64,000 nucleotides of DNA from Sphingomonas sp. PAMC26645. GTDB lineage: Bacteria; Pseudomonadota; Alphaproteobacteria; Sphingomonadales; Sphingomonadaceae. The position numbers and the translations under genes are program-made. Within the stretch, counting starts at the first letter, position 1; each line of letters starts with the position of its first letter. The notes under the pieces are model-generated. The model did no database searches and was not told the origin of the DNA. It was given only the letters and a program-made list of their open reading frames with translations. Positions 44,314-53,060 of this stretch are shown piece by piece. The stretch spans positions 2,579,001-2,643,000 of the forward strand of contig NZ_CP039249.1 of NCBI RefSeq assembly GCF_004795835.1, in the 5' to 3' direction.

Positions 44314-45411
44314 TCAGGCGGCGTTGCGCATTTCGAGTTGGCCGACGAGGCGTTCGCGCCACGCCGCGGGTGAGCCTGCGACGAGCGCAAGCTGGCGCGA
44401 TCGGCGGTAATAGAGGTGGCAGTCGGACTCCCAGGTGAAGCCCATCCCGCCATGCGTCTGGATGTTCTCCTTCGACGCGAACCAATAGGCGTCGGACGCG
44501 GCAACGCGCGCGGTGGCGGCGGCGAGTGGCAACTCCGCAGCGTCCGCGTTGAGCGCCCACGCGCCATAATACGCGTTCGAGCGCGCGAGTTCGTTCTTGA
44601 CGTACATGTCGGCGAGTTTGTGCTTGATCGCCTGGTAGCCACCGATTTGCCGGCCGAACGCGTAGCGATCGAGCGCGTAGCCTTTCGCCATCTCAAGACA
44701 GCGATCCGCGCCGCCGAGTTGCTCGAACGCGAGCAGGACAGCGGCGCGATCGAACACCGTCTGCATAGCGGCAATGCCGTCGTCGCTGCCAAGCTTTTCG
44801 CAAGGCGCATCGTTGAAGGAGAGGCGGGCGGCGCTGCGGGTCGGATCGAGCGTTTCGAGGACTTCGGCGGTGACGCCAGCGCCCTTCTCGACGAGGTAGA
44901 GCCCATCGCGTGCGAGCACGATAATCAGGTCGGCGACATCGCCATCGGTGACGGGAATCTTCTCGCCGGTGAGCTTGCCGCCGGAAACGCTGGTGTGGAT
45001 CGAGCGTGCGGTGACCGGGCCGGCACCTTCCGAGGTGGCGAACGCGCCGATGACGTCGCCCGCCGCGATCCTCGGCAGCCATCGGACTTTCTGGGTGTCG
45101 CTGCCGTACAGCATCAGCGCTTCGGCGACGAAATAGACGGTCGAGGCGAACGGGATCGGCGCGCAGGCCCGCCCGAGTTCCTCGGCAATCGCGCAGAGTT
45201 CGATATGGCCGAGGCCTAGTCCGCCGAACTGCTCGGGGATTGCTGCACCGAGCCAGCCTTGTTCGCCGACCGCTTTCCAGAGATCAGCGTCATAGGCGTT
45301 GGCGGCATCGTCGAGCACTGCGCGGACCCGGTCGCTGCCGCAGTGCGCGGACAGGAACTTGCGCGCTTCGTCCTTGAGAAATTTCTGGTCGTCGGAATAA
45401 TCGAAGTTCAT
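44314..45411 (-). CDS. acyl-CoA dehydrogenase, short partner of a probable heteromeric pair
   Basis: A 365-residue acyl-CoA dehydrogenase-like protein. The N-terminal helical domain (DDQKFLKDEARKFLSAHC) and C-terminal domain (HGGMGFTWESDCHLYYRRS) are present, but the middle beta domain is short and the FAD-binding stretch reads FATSEGAGPV. The canonical catalytic Glu motif is missing here too. It overlaps the acyl-CoA ligase gene by 4 bases and is followed by its partner. Probably forms a mixed complex; alone it may be inactive. Confidence 0.82.
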   Translation of the reverse strand: MNFDYSDDQKFLKDEARKFLSAHCGSDRVRAVLDDAANAYDADLWKAVGEQGWLGAAIPEQFGGLGLGHIELCAIAEELGRACAPIPFASTVYFVAEALMLYGSDTQKVRWLPRIAAGDVIGAFATSEGAGPVTARSIHTSVSGGKLTGEKIPVTDGDVADLIIVLARDGLYLVEKGAGVTAEVLETLDPTRSAARLSFNDAPCEKLGSDDGIAAMQTVFDRAAVLLAFEQLGGADRCLEMAKGYALDRYAFGRQIGGYQAIKHKLADMYVKNELARSNAYYGAWALNADAAELPLAAATARVAASDAYWFASKENIQTHGGMGFTWESDCHLYYRRSRQLALVAGSPAAWRERLVGQLEMRNAA

Positions 45412-46946
45412 GCGGACTCCTTAGGCTTCGCCCAATATTCGTCGCGGAGCAGGCGCTTGTAGAGCTTGCCCGTCTCGTGCCGCGGCAGCGTGTCGCGAAA
45501 GTCGATCCGGCGCGGCGCTTTCACATGGCTGAGGTTCGCGCGGGCGAAGGCACTGAGTTCGGCGGCGAGCTGCACGCGATCCTCGGACGGATCGGCGGGA
45601 CAGACGATCGCCACCACCTGCTCGCCCATCTCGTCGTCGGGCGCGCCGATCACCGCGACGTCGGCGACCTTCGGGTGCGTGACGAGGAGGTTCTCGATCT
45701 CAGCCGGGTAGATGTTCACGCCGCCTGAGATGATCATGAAGCTCTTGCGGTCGGTGAGATAGAGATAGCCTTCCTCATCTAACCAGCCGACGTCGCCGAG
45801 CGTCGTCCAGCCATGCGCGTTGGCAGCCTCAGCGGTCTTGGCGGGATCATTGTGGTATTCGAACGCGCCGCCCCCCGCGAAATAGACGTCGCCTTCGGAA
45901 CGCGCGGGGAGTGCGTTGCCGTCCTCGTCGCAGATCATCGTCTGCGCGGTGAGGTTGCGGCCGACCGAGCCTTGGTGCGTCAGCCACTCCGCGCTGGAGA
46001 TCGCGCAGAACCCGTTGCCCTCGGTGCCGGCGTAATATTCGCCGATGATAGGGCCCCACCAGTCGATCATCGCCTGCTTGACCGGCAGCGGGCAGGGGGC
46101 GGCCGCGTGCCACACCGCTTTCAGCGACGACACATCGTAGCGAGCGCGGACTTCGGGCGGCAGTTTGAGCAGGCGGATGAAGTGGGTCGGCACCCATTGC
46201 GCGTGCGTGACGTGGAACCGTTCGATCGCGGCGAGTGCGGCTTCCGGGTCGAAATGCTCCATCACGACGACGGTGCCGCCGACCTGATGCACCGCCATAG
46301 ACCAGCGCAAAGGCGCGGCGTGATAGAGCGGCGCGGGCGAGAGATAGACCATGTCGGGCGTGAAACCGTACAGCCCCTTGCCGAGCATCACGAGCGGCGA
46401 GATGTTGGTGCCAAACGCCTCGTCCGACAGCGCGTGCTTGACGCCCTTGGGCTTGCCGGTCGTCCCCGAAGAATAGAGCAGAATTCCACCGGGAGACGGG
46501 TCGGCAATGGGCGTGGCGGGTTTCGCATCGCGCGCGGCTTCGTAAGACGCGTACCCGTCGATCGCGCCGTCTACGACGTAGCGCCGCACGTCATCGAGCA
46601 TCGGAACCAAGGCCGCTGCCAACTCTGCGCAACCCTTGCTCGCGATAAGCACGCGGCAATCGCCGTCGCGGATGATGTACGCCGCTTCGCTCGCGGTCAG
46701 TTTGGACGAGAGGCAGGTGCAGTAGACGCCGGTGCGCTCCGCCGCCCACATCACCTCCAGATAGCGCGGCGAATTGTCCATCAGCACCGCGATGCCGTCG
46801 CCACGCCTCAGTCCTAGCGAGCGGAGCAGATGCGCGCCTTGGTTCGCCCGTACGTCCAAGTCGCGATACGTTACCGTCTCGCCCGTCGCCGCCATGATGT
46901 AGGCGGGTTTGTCGGGCGTCGTCAGCGCGTGCGCGACGGGGTGCAT
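45408..46946 (-). CDS. acyl-CoA synthetase (AMP-forming), FadD-like
   Basis: A 512-residue adenylate-forming ligase. Motifs: LLYSSGTTGKPKGVKH near residue 150, YYAGTEGNGF, and TLGDVGWLDEEGYLYLTDRKSF with MIISGGVNIYPAEIE at the C-terminal hinge, and ETGKLYKRLLRD. It activates the carboxylic acid from the aldehyde dehydrogenase step. The ATG at 46946 overlaps the thiolase stop (TGATG). An upstream extension lies in the thiolase and is rejected. Similar enzymes take bulky or cyclic acids, but the substrate is not readable. Confidence 0.88.
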   Translation of the reverse strand: MHPVAHALTTPDKPAYIMAATGETVTYRDLDVRANQGAHLLRSLGLRRGDGIAVLMDNSPRYLEVMWAAERTGVYCTCLSSKLTASEAAYIIRDGDCRVLIASKGCAELAAALVPMLDDVRRYVVDGAIDGYASYEAARDAKPATPIADPSPGGILLYSSGTTGKPKGVKHALSDEAFGTNISPLVMLGKGLYGFTPDMVYLSPAPLYHAAPLRWSMAVHQVGGTVVVMEHFDPEAALAAIERFHVTHAQWVPTHFIRLLKLPPEVRARYDVSSLKAVWHAAAPCPLPVKQAMIDWWGPIIGEYYAGTEGNGFCAISSAEWLTHQGSVGRNLTAQTMICDEDGNALPARSEGDVYFAGGGAFEYHNDPAKTAEAANAHGWTTLGDVGWLDEEGYLYLTDRKSFMIISGGVNIYPAEIENLLVTHPKVADVAVIGAPDDEMGEQVVAIVCPADPSEDRVQLAAELSAFARANLSHVKAPRRIDFRDTLPRHETGKLYKRLLRDEYWAKPKESA

Positions 46947-48199
46947 CAGACGCGCTCGATGATGATCGCCGGGGCCATCCCGCCGCCCGCGCACATCGTC
47001 ACGAGCCCGCGCTTCAGGTCCCGGCGTTCGAGTTCGTCCAAGATCGTGCCGATCAGGATCGCCCCGGTCGCGCCGATCGGATGACCCAGCGCGATCGAGC
47101 CGCCGTTGACGTTCACCTTGTCGCGATCGAGCTTCAGGTCGCGGATGAACTTCTCCGCGACCACCGCGAACGCCTCGTTGATCTCCCACAGGTCGATGTC
47201 GTCGACCGTAAGCCCGGCCTTCGCCAGCACCTTCCGCGCCGCGGGAACGGGCGCGTTGAGCATCAGCGTCGGATCGTCGCCCATGTTCGCCATCGCGACG
47301 ATCCGCGCGCGGGGTTTGAGGCCATGCTTGGCGGCGTAATCGGCACTCGCGAGCAGCACCGCGGCGGCGCCATCGACCACGCCCGACGAATTGCCGGCAT
47401 GATGGACGTGCTTGATATCGACGTCGGGATAGCGGCGATTGATCTGCTTGCGATACGTCGTGCCCTTGTCGTCGAGCGGAATGTCGGCAATCCCGGCGAA
47501 CGAAGGGCGTAGCGCGGCGAGGCCCTCAGCGGTTGTATCGGGTCGCGGGTATTCGTCCTTTTCGAGCACCAGCGCACCGGTATCGTCGGTGACGGGGACG
47601 AGGCTGCGATCGAACCGCCCTTCGGCGATAGCCACCGCGGCGCGGCGCTGGCTCTCCAACCCGAGCGCTTCGAGCGTTTCGCGGTCGATCCCCTCGATGC
47701 TGGCGATCGCGTCGGCGCAGATGCCCTGGTTCGATTGCGGATGCGCGGCGTCGAGCCGTGCGTTGCCCGAGCCGATCCCGAGTGGCCGCTTGCCCGCCGC
47801 CATGTCGTCCTGCATCATCGTCGTGGTCAGCGACATCATCTCGGTGCCGCCGGCGATGACGAGGTCTTCCATCCCGCTCATGATCTGCGCCGCGGCGAAG
47901 TTTACCGCGGTAATCCCGCCGCCGCAGAACCGGTCGAGTGTCGTCCCGCTCGCCTTGACGTCATAGCCCGCATCGAGCGCCGCCATCCGCCCGAGATCGC
48001 CGCTCTGTTCGCCGCGCTGAGTCGAGGTCGACCAGATGATGTCGTCGACATCGGCGGTATCCAGCTTGTTTCGCTCGGCAATCGCCTTCAGGACGGTCGC
48101 GGCGAGATGTTGGGGGTGCATGTGCGCAAGCGCGCCCTTGCCGGTCTTGCCGATACCGCGCGGGGTACGGACGGCGTCGATGATCAGTGCCTCGGCCAC
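46946..48199 (-). CDS. acetyl-CoA C-acyltransferase (thiolase), first gene of the catabolic operon
   Basis: A 417-residue thiolase: nucleophile Cys92 in DRFCGGGITAVNFA, EINEAFAVV, GHPIGATGA and the second Cys in MCAGGGMAPA. It belongs to the FadA-like degradative group. GTG at 48199 is chosen because AGGAG lies six bases before it and gives the usual MAEALIIDAVRTPRG start; a GTG at 48217 is possible. It heads the operon thiolase, ligase, two dehydrogenases, oxidoreductase, aldehyde dehydrogenase, divergent from the TetR gene. Confidence 0.9.
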   Translation of the reverse strand: MAEALIIDAVRTPRGIGKTGKGALAHMHPQHLAATVLKAIAERNKLDTADVDDIIWSTSTQRGEQSGDLGRMAALDAGYDVKASGTTLDRFCGGGITAVNFAAAQIMSGMEDLVIAGGTEMMSLTTTMMQDDMAAGKRPLGIGSGNARLDAAHPQSNQGICADAIASIEGIDRETLEALGLESQRRAAVAIAEGRFDRSLVPVTDDTGALVLEKDEYPRPDTTAEGLAALRPSFAGIADIPLDDKGTTYRKQINRRYPDVDIKHVHHAGNSSGVVDGAAAVLLASADYAAKHGLKPRARIVAMANMGDDPTLMLNAPVPAARKVLAKAGLTVDDIDLWEINEAFAVVAEKFIRDLKLDRDKVNVNGGSIALGHPIGATGAILIGTILDELERRDLKRGLVTMCAGGGMAPAIIIERV

Positions 48200-48271
48200 A
48201 TCGCTCTCCTGTTGCACCCGCCGGTTCGGTCGTGGTGCCTGATGCCGGATTGCGTCCGGCTTCGGTACGAC

Positions 48272-48285
48272 GTAACATTCGTTAT
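48272..48285. promoter_or_regulatory. palindrome, probable TetR operator
   Basis: TAAC-ATTC-GTTA (48273-48284) is a perfect inverted repeat that includes the first base of the TetR start codon. It is in the 84-base gap between the TetR gene and the divergent thiolase operon, so it could control both. Assigned by position only. Confidence 0.45.
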
Positions 48286-48868
48286 GGGGAATGGCTTGTC
48301 AAGCAGGGTATTGTTGGAAGACGGGGCGGCACCACGCGCAGATCTGGCGCCGCGCGACTGGCTGGAAATCGGCTTGCAGTTGCTCAAGGATGGCGGGTTG
48401 CGCGCGCTGAAGCTTCGCGGTCTGGCGCAGACGCTTGGCGCTTCGACGGGAAGCTTCTATCATCATTTCAAGGACTTCGATGGGTATCATGCGGCGCTTG
48501 CCGGGTATTTCGTCGAAGCGCATATCGATCCGTTGATCGTCACGCTGTCCGCGTCGGAGCTTCCACCGGTCGAGCGTATTCGCGCATTCGCCGATCATGT
48601 TCGCGACCACGACATGGCGCAGCTGGCCTTGGCGATGCGGGCCTGGGCGAAAAGCGACGCGCGGGTGGCGGCGGCGATCCGCGAGCATGACGACACGGTG
48701 ATGGCGTTCCTCGTCGAGCAACTCGTGGCGCATGGGTTCGCGCCTGCCGAGGCGGGGATTCGCAGCTATGCGCTGTTGGCGATCGGCCTCAGCCAGGTCC
48801 ATGCCGCCGAAGGGATTGAGCGCAGCGTCGTTCGCGAGGGATTGCTGACACTGCTGTGCGAGCGCTAG
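48284..48868 (+). CDS. TetR family regulator of the catabolic operon
   Basis: A 194-residue TetR protein. The helix-turn-helix LKLRGLAQTLGASTGSFYHHF is at about residues 43-63 and an all-helical effector domain follows. It is divergent from the six-gene acyl-CoA operon and 57 bases upstream of the GMC gene in its own direction. TetR proteins at such sites usually repress and respond to an acyl-CoA or pathway substrate. ATG at 48284 is in frame and lies in the palindrome; a larger reading upstream is antisense to the thiolase. No strong ribosome-binding site is seen. Confidence 0.85.
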   Translation: MGNGLSSRVLLEDGAAPRADLAPRDWLEIGLQLLKDGGLRALKLRGLAQTLGASTGSFYHHFKDFDGYHAALAGYFVEAHIDPLIVTLSASELPPVERIRAFADHVRDHDMAQLALAMRAWAKSDARVAAAIREHDDTVMAFLVEQLVAHGFAPAEAGIRSYALLAIGLSQVHAAEGIERSVVREGLLTLLCER

Positions 48869-48925
48869 CGTAGTGGACTGACGCGACTCCGTAAAAAAGC
48901 GGAGCGCGAACAAGAGGATGCGGGC

Positions 48926-50545
48926 ATGCAGACGTATGACTACGTAATTATCGGCGCGGGCTCGGCCGGCTGCGTGCTCGCCGCGCGACTGACGGAGGAC
49001 CCCGACGTGACGGTGCTGCTGCTCGAGGCGGGCGGACGCAACGACGGCGTGCTGGTGCGAATGCCGGCGGGGGTCGGCGAACTCATTAAGAGCAAGAATG
49101 CGAGCAACTGGGGCTTCTCGACCGAGCCCGAGCCGCATCTCGACAACCGTCGCCTGTGGTGGCCGCGTGGCAAGGGGCTTGGCGGCAGCTCGTCGATCAA
49201 CGGCATGATCTACACGCGAGGCCATCCGCAGGACTATGACGAGTGGCGGCAGATGGGTCTGCCGGGCTGGTCGTTCGACGACGTGCTGCCGTATTTCAAG
49301 CGGCTCGAGGGGCATCACCGCGGCGAGTGTGATCTGCACGGCGGCGGCGGGCCGCTGACGATCTCGGGCGGCGAGTCCGACAGCCCGTTCTACGACGCGC
49401 TGGTCGAGGCGGGACGGCAGGCGGGCTATCCCGTCACCGAGGATTTCAACGGCGCGAGCCAGGAGGGGTTCGGGCGCTACGACCTGACCGTCGCGGACGG
49501 GAAGCGCTGGAGCACCGCGGCGGCGTATCTGCGGCCGGTTCTGTCGCGCCGCAACCTGACCTGCGTGACCGGCGGACGGACCACGCGCATCCGGATCGAC
49601 AAGGGGCGGGCGACCGGTGTCGACTATGTGCTCGACAAGGGCGCACGGGCGGAGTCGGTGACGGCGGCGCGCGAGGTGCTGTTATGCGCAGGGGCGGTGC
49701 AGTCGCCGCACATCCTTCAGTTGTCGGGGATCGGCGATCCGGACCGGCTGACCGCGGCAGGGGTGGCCGTCGTGCATGCGCTGCCGGGTGTGGGGGAGAA
49801 CCTTCAGGATCATCTCGACGTGGTGATGAACTGGAAGTCGCGCGGACTGCGGACCGGCTATGCGATGACGAAGGGCGTCGGGATGATCGGCGTCGGGCTC
49901 AACTACCTGTTGCGCGGCAAGGGCGTGGGGCGGCAGCAGTTCCTCGAGGCGGGCGCGTTCGTGTCCTCGCGCGAGGGTCTTTCGCGGCCCGACGTGCAGA
50001 TCCACGCGGTGCTCGCGATCATGCAGGATCACGGCAAGACCAAGGCCATCGAGGACGGCTTCACGCTGCACCTGTGCCAGTTGCGCCCTGAGAGCCGCGG
50101 ACGGATCGGGCTGCGCTCGGCCGATCCGTTCGCCGACCCGACGATCGTCGCGAACTATCTCGCGACCGCGGAGGATCGCCGGGTGATGCGGGCTTGCGTC
50201 GGCATCGGTCGCGATGTCGCGCGACAGGCTGCACTCGATCCGTACCGGGCGGGGGAATTGTCGCCGGGCGAGGATGTCCGCACCGACGACGAGATCGACG
50301 CCTGGGTGCGGCGGACCGCCGAGACGATCTACCACCCCGTCGGGACGTGCAAGATGGGCGCCGCAGACGACGTACTGGCGGTGGTCGATGTGACCTTGGC
50401 TGTGCACGGGCTTCAGGGGTTGCGGGTGGTGGACGCCTCGGTGATGCCGACGCTGATCGGGTCCAACACCAATGCGCCGACAATCATGATCGCGGAGAAG
50501 GCGGCGGATATGATCAGGGGGCGGCAACTGGCGCGGGCTGCCTGA
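48926..50545 (+). CDS. GMC-family FAD alcohol oxidoreductase
   Basis: A 539-residue glucose-methanol-choline oxidoreductase. FAD motif GAGSAG at residues 10-15, GMC signature 1 (GKGLGGSSSINGMIYTRG), signature 2 (CAGAVQSPHILQLSGIG) and the catalytic His/Asn region (YHPVGTCKMG, GSNTNAPTIMI) are all present. No signal peptide, so cytoplasmic. It likely oxidises an alcohol of the pathway to aldehyde or ketone, feeding the aldehyde dehydrogenase. It follows the TetR gene in the same direction and is followed by a repeat. Confidence 0.9.
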   Translation: MQTYDYVIIGAGSAGCVLAARLTEDPDVTVLLLEAGGRNDGVLVRMPAGVGELIKSKNASNWGFSTEPEPHLDNRRLWWPRGKGLGGSSSINGMIYTRGHPQDYDEWRQMGLPGWSFDDVLPYFKRLEGHHRGECDLHGGGGPLTISGGESDSPFYDALVEAGRQAGYPVTEDFNGASQEGFGRYDLTVADGKRWSTAAAYLRPVLSRRNLTCVTGGRTTRIRIDKGRATGVDYVLDKGARAESVTAAREVLLCAGAVQSPHILQLSGIGDPDRLTAAGVAVVHALPGVGENLQDHLDVVMNWKSRGLRTGYAMTKGVGMIGVGLNYLLRGKGVGRQQFLEAGAFVSSREGLSRPDVQIHAVLAIMQDHGKTKAIEDGFTLHLCQLRPESRGRIGLRSADPFADPTIVANYLATAEDRRVMRACVGIGRDVARQAALDPYRAGELSPGEDVRTDDEIDAWVRRTAETIYHPVGTCKMGAADDVLAVVDVTLAVHGLQGLRVVDASVMPTLIGSNTNAPTIMIAEKAADMIRGRQLARAA

Positions 50546-50566
50546 GTGCGTGCGATCGGTATTTGC

Positions 50567-50691
50567 ATCCTTCCCCGCCAGGGGGAGGTGGCACCGCAGG
50601 TGACGGAGGGGAGGACACGGAGCCGGCGTTTCGCTTTCCTCCCCCTCCGTCTGGCAAGCGCCAGCCACCTCCCCCTGGCGGGGGAGGATTA
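50567..50691. repeat. CTCCCCC-type intergenic repeat, full copy 2 (inverted)
   Basis: Bounded by CCCCGCCAGGGGGAGG and CCTCCCCCTGGCGGGGGAGG hairpins. The inner blocks occur in the opposite order from the other copies: GGTGGCACCGCAGGTGACGGAG first and CCGTCTGGCAAGCGCCAGCC second. It lies between the convergent GMC and SDR genes. Confidence 0.88.
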
Positions 50692-50763
50692 GCAGGTCGC
50701 GTTCACCTGGACGGAACGACTTAGCCCCTTGCCGCCTTCTCCGTGGGAACGGTGAGGACGATC

Positions 50764-51543
50764 TTACCGCGGCGCCATCCGGATAGCGCCGTCCAGCCGC
50801 ACATCCTCCCCATTAAAATACCCGCATTCGATCATCGTCAGCGCCAGCGCCGCGAACTCCTCCGGCCGCCCGAGCCGTTTCGGAAACGGCACAGAAGCCG
50901 CCAGCGCATCACGCACCTGCTGCGGGGCGGCGGCCAGCAACGGCGTGTCGAAGATCCCCGGCAGGATCGTGTTCACCCGGATCCCCTCGCTCATCAGGTC
51001 GCGCGCGATCGGCAGGGTCATGCCGACCACGCCCGCCTTCGAGGCGGAATAGGCGGCCTGCCCCATCTGGCCATCCTCCGCCGCAGCACTCGCGGTGTTG
51101 ACGATCGCCCCCCGCTCGCCATCTTCGCCCGGTTCCAGCGTCAGCATCCCCGCCGCCGACTTCGCGAGACATCGGAACGTCCCGACGAGGTTGATCTGGA
51201 TGATCCGGTCGAACGCATCGAGCGGAAAATGCTTGATCGATCCGTCCTGCTTCGATCGCCCCGCAGTCTTCGCCGCGTTCCCCGTTCCCGCGCAATTGAC
51301 GAGGATCCGCTCCTGGCCATGCGCCGCGCGCGCCGCCGCGAACCCCGCATCGACGCTGTCGTCGGAGGTAACGTCGACCTTGCAAAACACGCCGCCGATC
51401 TCGTCCGCGAGCGCCTCGCCCTTGTCCGCCTGAAGGTCGAAGATCGCCACCTTCACCCCCTTGGCGGCCATCGCACGCGCCGTGGCGGCACCCAGGCCCG
51501 ACGCGCCGCCGGTCACGACGGCAGCAGTGTTTGCGAGGTCCAT
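50764..51543 (-). CDS. SDR oxidoreductase (3-hydroxyacyl-CoA dehydrogenase type 2-like)
   Basis: A 259-residue short-chain dehydrogenase: cofactor motif TGGASGLG (11-18), DVTSDD, NCAG (83-86), Ser152 and catalytic Tyr165/Lys169 (YSASK). The closing GIFDTPLLAAAP and NGEDVRLDGAIRM fit the HSD17B10/type-2 3-hydroxyacyl-CoA dehydrogenase group. It may supply the hydroxyacyl-CoA oxidation step missing from the six-gene operon. It is divergent from the P450. Confidence 0.88.
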   Translation of the reverse strand: MDLANTAAVVTGGASGLGAATARAMAAKGVKVAIFDLQADKGEALADEIGGVFCKVDVTSDDSVDAGFAAARAAHGQERILVNCAGTGNAAKTAGRSKQDGSIKHFPLDAFDRIIQINLVGTFRCLAKSAAGMLTLEPGEDGERGAIVNTASAAAEDGQMGQAAYSASKAGVVGMTLPIARDLMSEGIRVNTILPGIFDTPLLAAAPQQVRDALAASVPFPKRLGRPEEFAALALTMIECGYFNGEDVRLDGAIRMAPR

Positions 51544-51597
51544 ACATCTCTCCTGTCAAAGCCCCGGGATCCGCGCCCCGGTTGCAGAACAATAGTT

Positions 51598-51629
51598 ATG
51601 CCGGTATTCGAGGCTTGCCAAGCCGGCAT
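51598..51629. promoter_or_regulatory. nested palindromes in the SDR-P450 divergent promoter
   Basis: ATGCCGG (51598-51604) and CCGGCAT (51623-51629) are perfect 7-base arms, and inside them GGCTT-GCC-AAGCC (51612-51624) is another. They lie between the divergent SDR (start 51543) and P450 (start 51648), close to the P450 start. A regulator binding here could control both; none is adjacent. Confidence 0.45.
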
Positions 51630-51647
51630 GTCGCTGAGGATCCGACG

Positions 51648-53018
51648 ATGAGCCACGCCATGTTGCAGAACGCCAGTCGGCACTGGCTTCCGCGCCAGCC
51701 CAAGGGCGCGCTCGATCATATTCCGGGGAGCAACGGCCTGCCGTTCGTCGGCAACACCTTCAAGTTGCTCGCCGATCCGATCGCGTTTTCGGAGGGCATG
51801 GCGGCGCGGTACGGCCCGATCTATCGCAATCGTGCGCTCGGCGGGACCGGCGTCAACCTGCTCGGTCCCGATGCGAACGAACTGGTGCTGTTCGATCGAG
51901 ACAAGATCTTCTCGTCCGAACAGGGCTGGGGCCCGCTGCTCAATCTGCTGTTCCCGCGCGGCCTGATGCTGATGGATTTCGACAAGCACCGCGCTGACCG
52001 GAAGGCGCTGTCGGTCGCGTTCAAGCCCGAGCCGATGCGGCATTATGCGACTGAGCTAGATGCTGGGATCGAGGCCGCGATCGGCGGCTGGGCCGGGCAG
52101 ACCTTGCGCTTCTACGATGTGGTAAAAAAGCTCACGCTCGATCTCGCCGCGACCAGCTTCCTCGGCGTGCCGCTCGGCGCGGAGGCGGACCGGATCAACC
52201 AGGCATTCGTCGACGAGGTCCAGGCGAGCGTCTCGCCGATCCGCAAACCCTGGCCCGGTACGCAGATGCGTAAGGGCGTGAAGGCGCGCGCGTATCTGGT
52301 CGACTTCTTCGAGCGCGAAATCCCCGCGCGCCGGACCGGCGACGGCCAGGATTTCTTCTCGCAATTTTGTCGCGCGACCGATGACGACGGCGCGCCGCTG
52401 ACCGCGCTGGCGATCGCCGACCACATGAATTTCCTGATGATGGCCGCGCACGACACGATCACCTCGTCCGCGACCAGCTTGGTGATGCTGCTCGCGCGCA
52501 ACGGGGAATGGCAGGAGCGGCTACGCGAAGAGGTCGCTGCGCTCGACCCGGCCGTGCCGCTGACCGAGCAACTCGATTGCCTCATCCTCACCGAATACGC
52601 ATTCAAGGAATCGCTGCGCATGATGCCGCCGGTGCCGTCGATCCCGCGCCGCGCGCTCCAGGATTTCAACTTCGGCGGGTTCGATATCCCGGCGGGTACG
52701 AGCGTCAACACCGCCATCACTTTCACGCACCGGATGGCCGAGCACTGGCCCGATCCCGACAAGTTCGATCCGCTCCGCTTCACGCCCGAGGCGTCGAAGG
52801 GCCGCCACCGGTTCGCCTGGGTCCCGTTCGGCGGCGGCGCGCACATGTGCATCGGCTTGCACTTCGCGACGATGCAGATGCGACTGCTGATCGCGCATCT
52901 GCTCACGCGCTACCGGATCGAGGCGGCGGCGGGGAGCGGCGATGCGTGGCAGGTCTTCCCGATCCCGCGGCCGAAGGATGGTTTGCCGGTGACGTTCGTA
53001 CCGCTTGCCACCCCGTAA
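51648..53018 (+). CDS. cytochrome P450 (class E type)
   Basis: A 456-residue soluble P450. Oxygen-binding I-helix MMAAHDTITSS, the K-helix KESLRM (ExxR), and the haem loop FGGGAHMCIG with Cys401 as thiolate ligand are all in place. There is no N-terminal membrane anchor. It would hydroxylate a hydrophobic substrate, giving the alcohol used by the GMC or SDR enzyme. No ferredoxin or reductase gene is adjacent. GAGGA lies before the ATG at 51648; the longer reading upstream covers the SDR promoter. Confidence 0.92.
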   Translation: MSHAMLQNASRHWLPRQPKGALDHIPGSNGLPFVGNTFKLLADPIAFSEGMAARYGPIYRNRALGGTGVNLLGPDANELVLFDRDKIFSSEQGWGPLLNLLFPRGLMLMDFDKHRADRKALSVAFKPEPMRHYATELDAGIEAAIGGWAGQTLRFYDVVKKLTLDLAATSFLGVPLGAEADRINQAFVDEVQASVSPIRKPWPGTQMRKGVKARAYLVDFFEREIPARRTGDGQDFFSQFCRATDDDGAPLTALAIADHMNFLMMAAHDTITSSATSLVMLLARNGEWQERLREEVAALDPAVPLTEQLDCLILTEYAFKESLRMMPPVPSIPRRALQDFNFGGFDIPAGTSVNTAITFTHRMAEHWPDPDKFDPLRFTPEASKGRHRFAWVPFGGGAHMCIGLHFATMQMRLLIAHLLTRYRIEAAAGSGDAWQVFPIPRPKDGLPVTFVPLATP

Positions 53019-53060
53019 TAGTGTGTCATCTTCGCGCGGTTCATTCGAAGGAGCCGTTCG

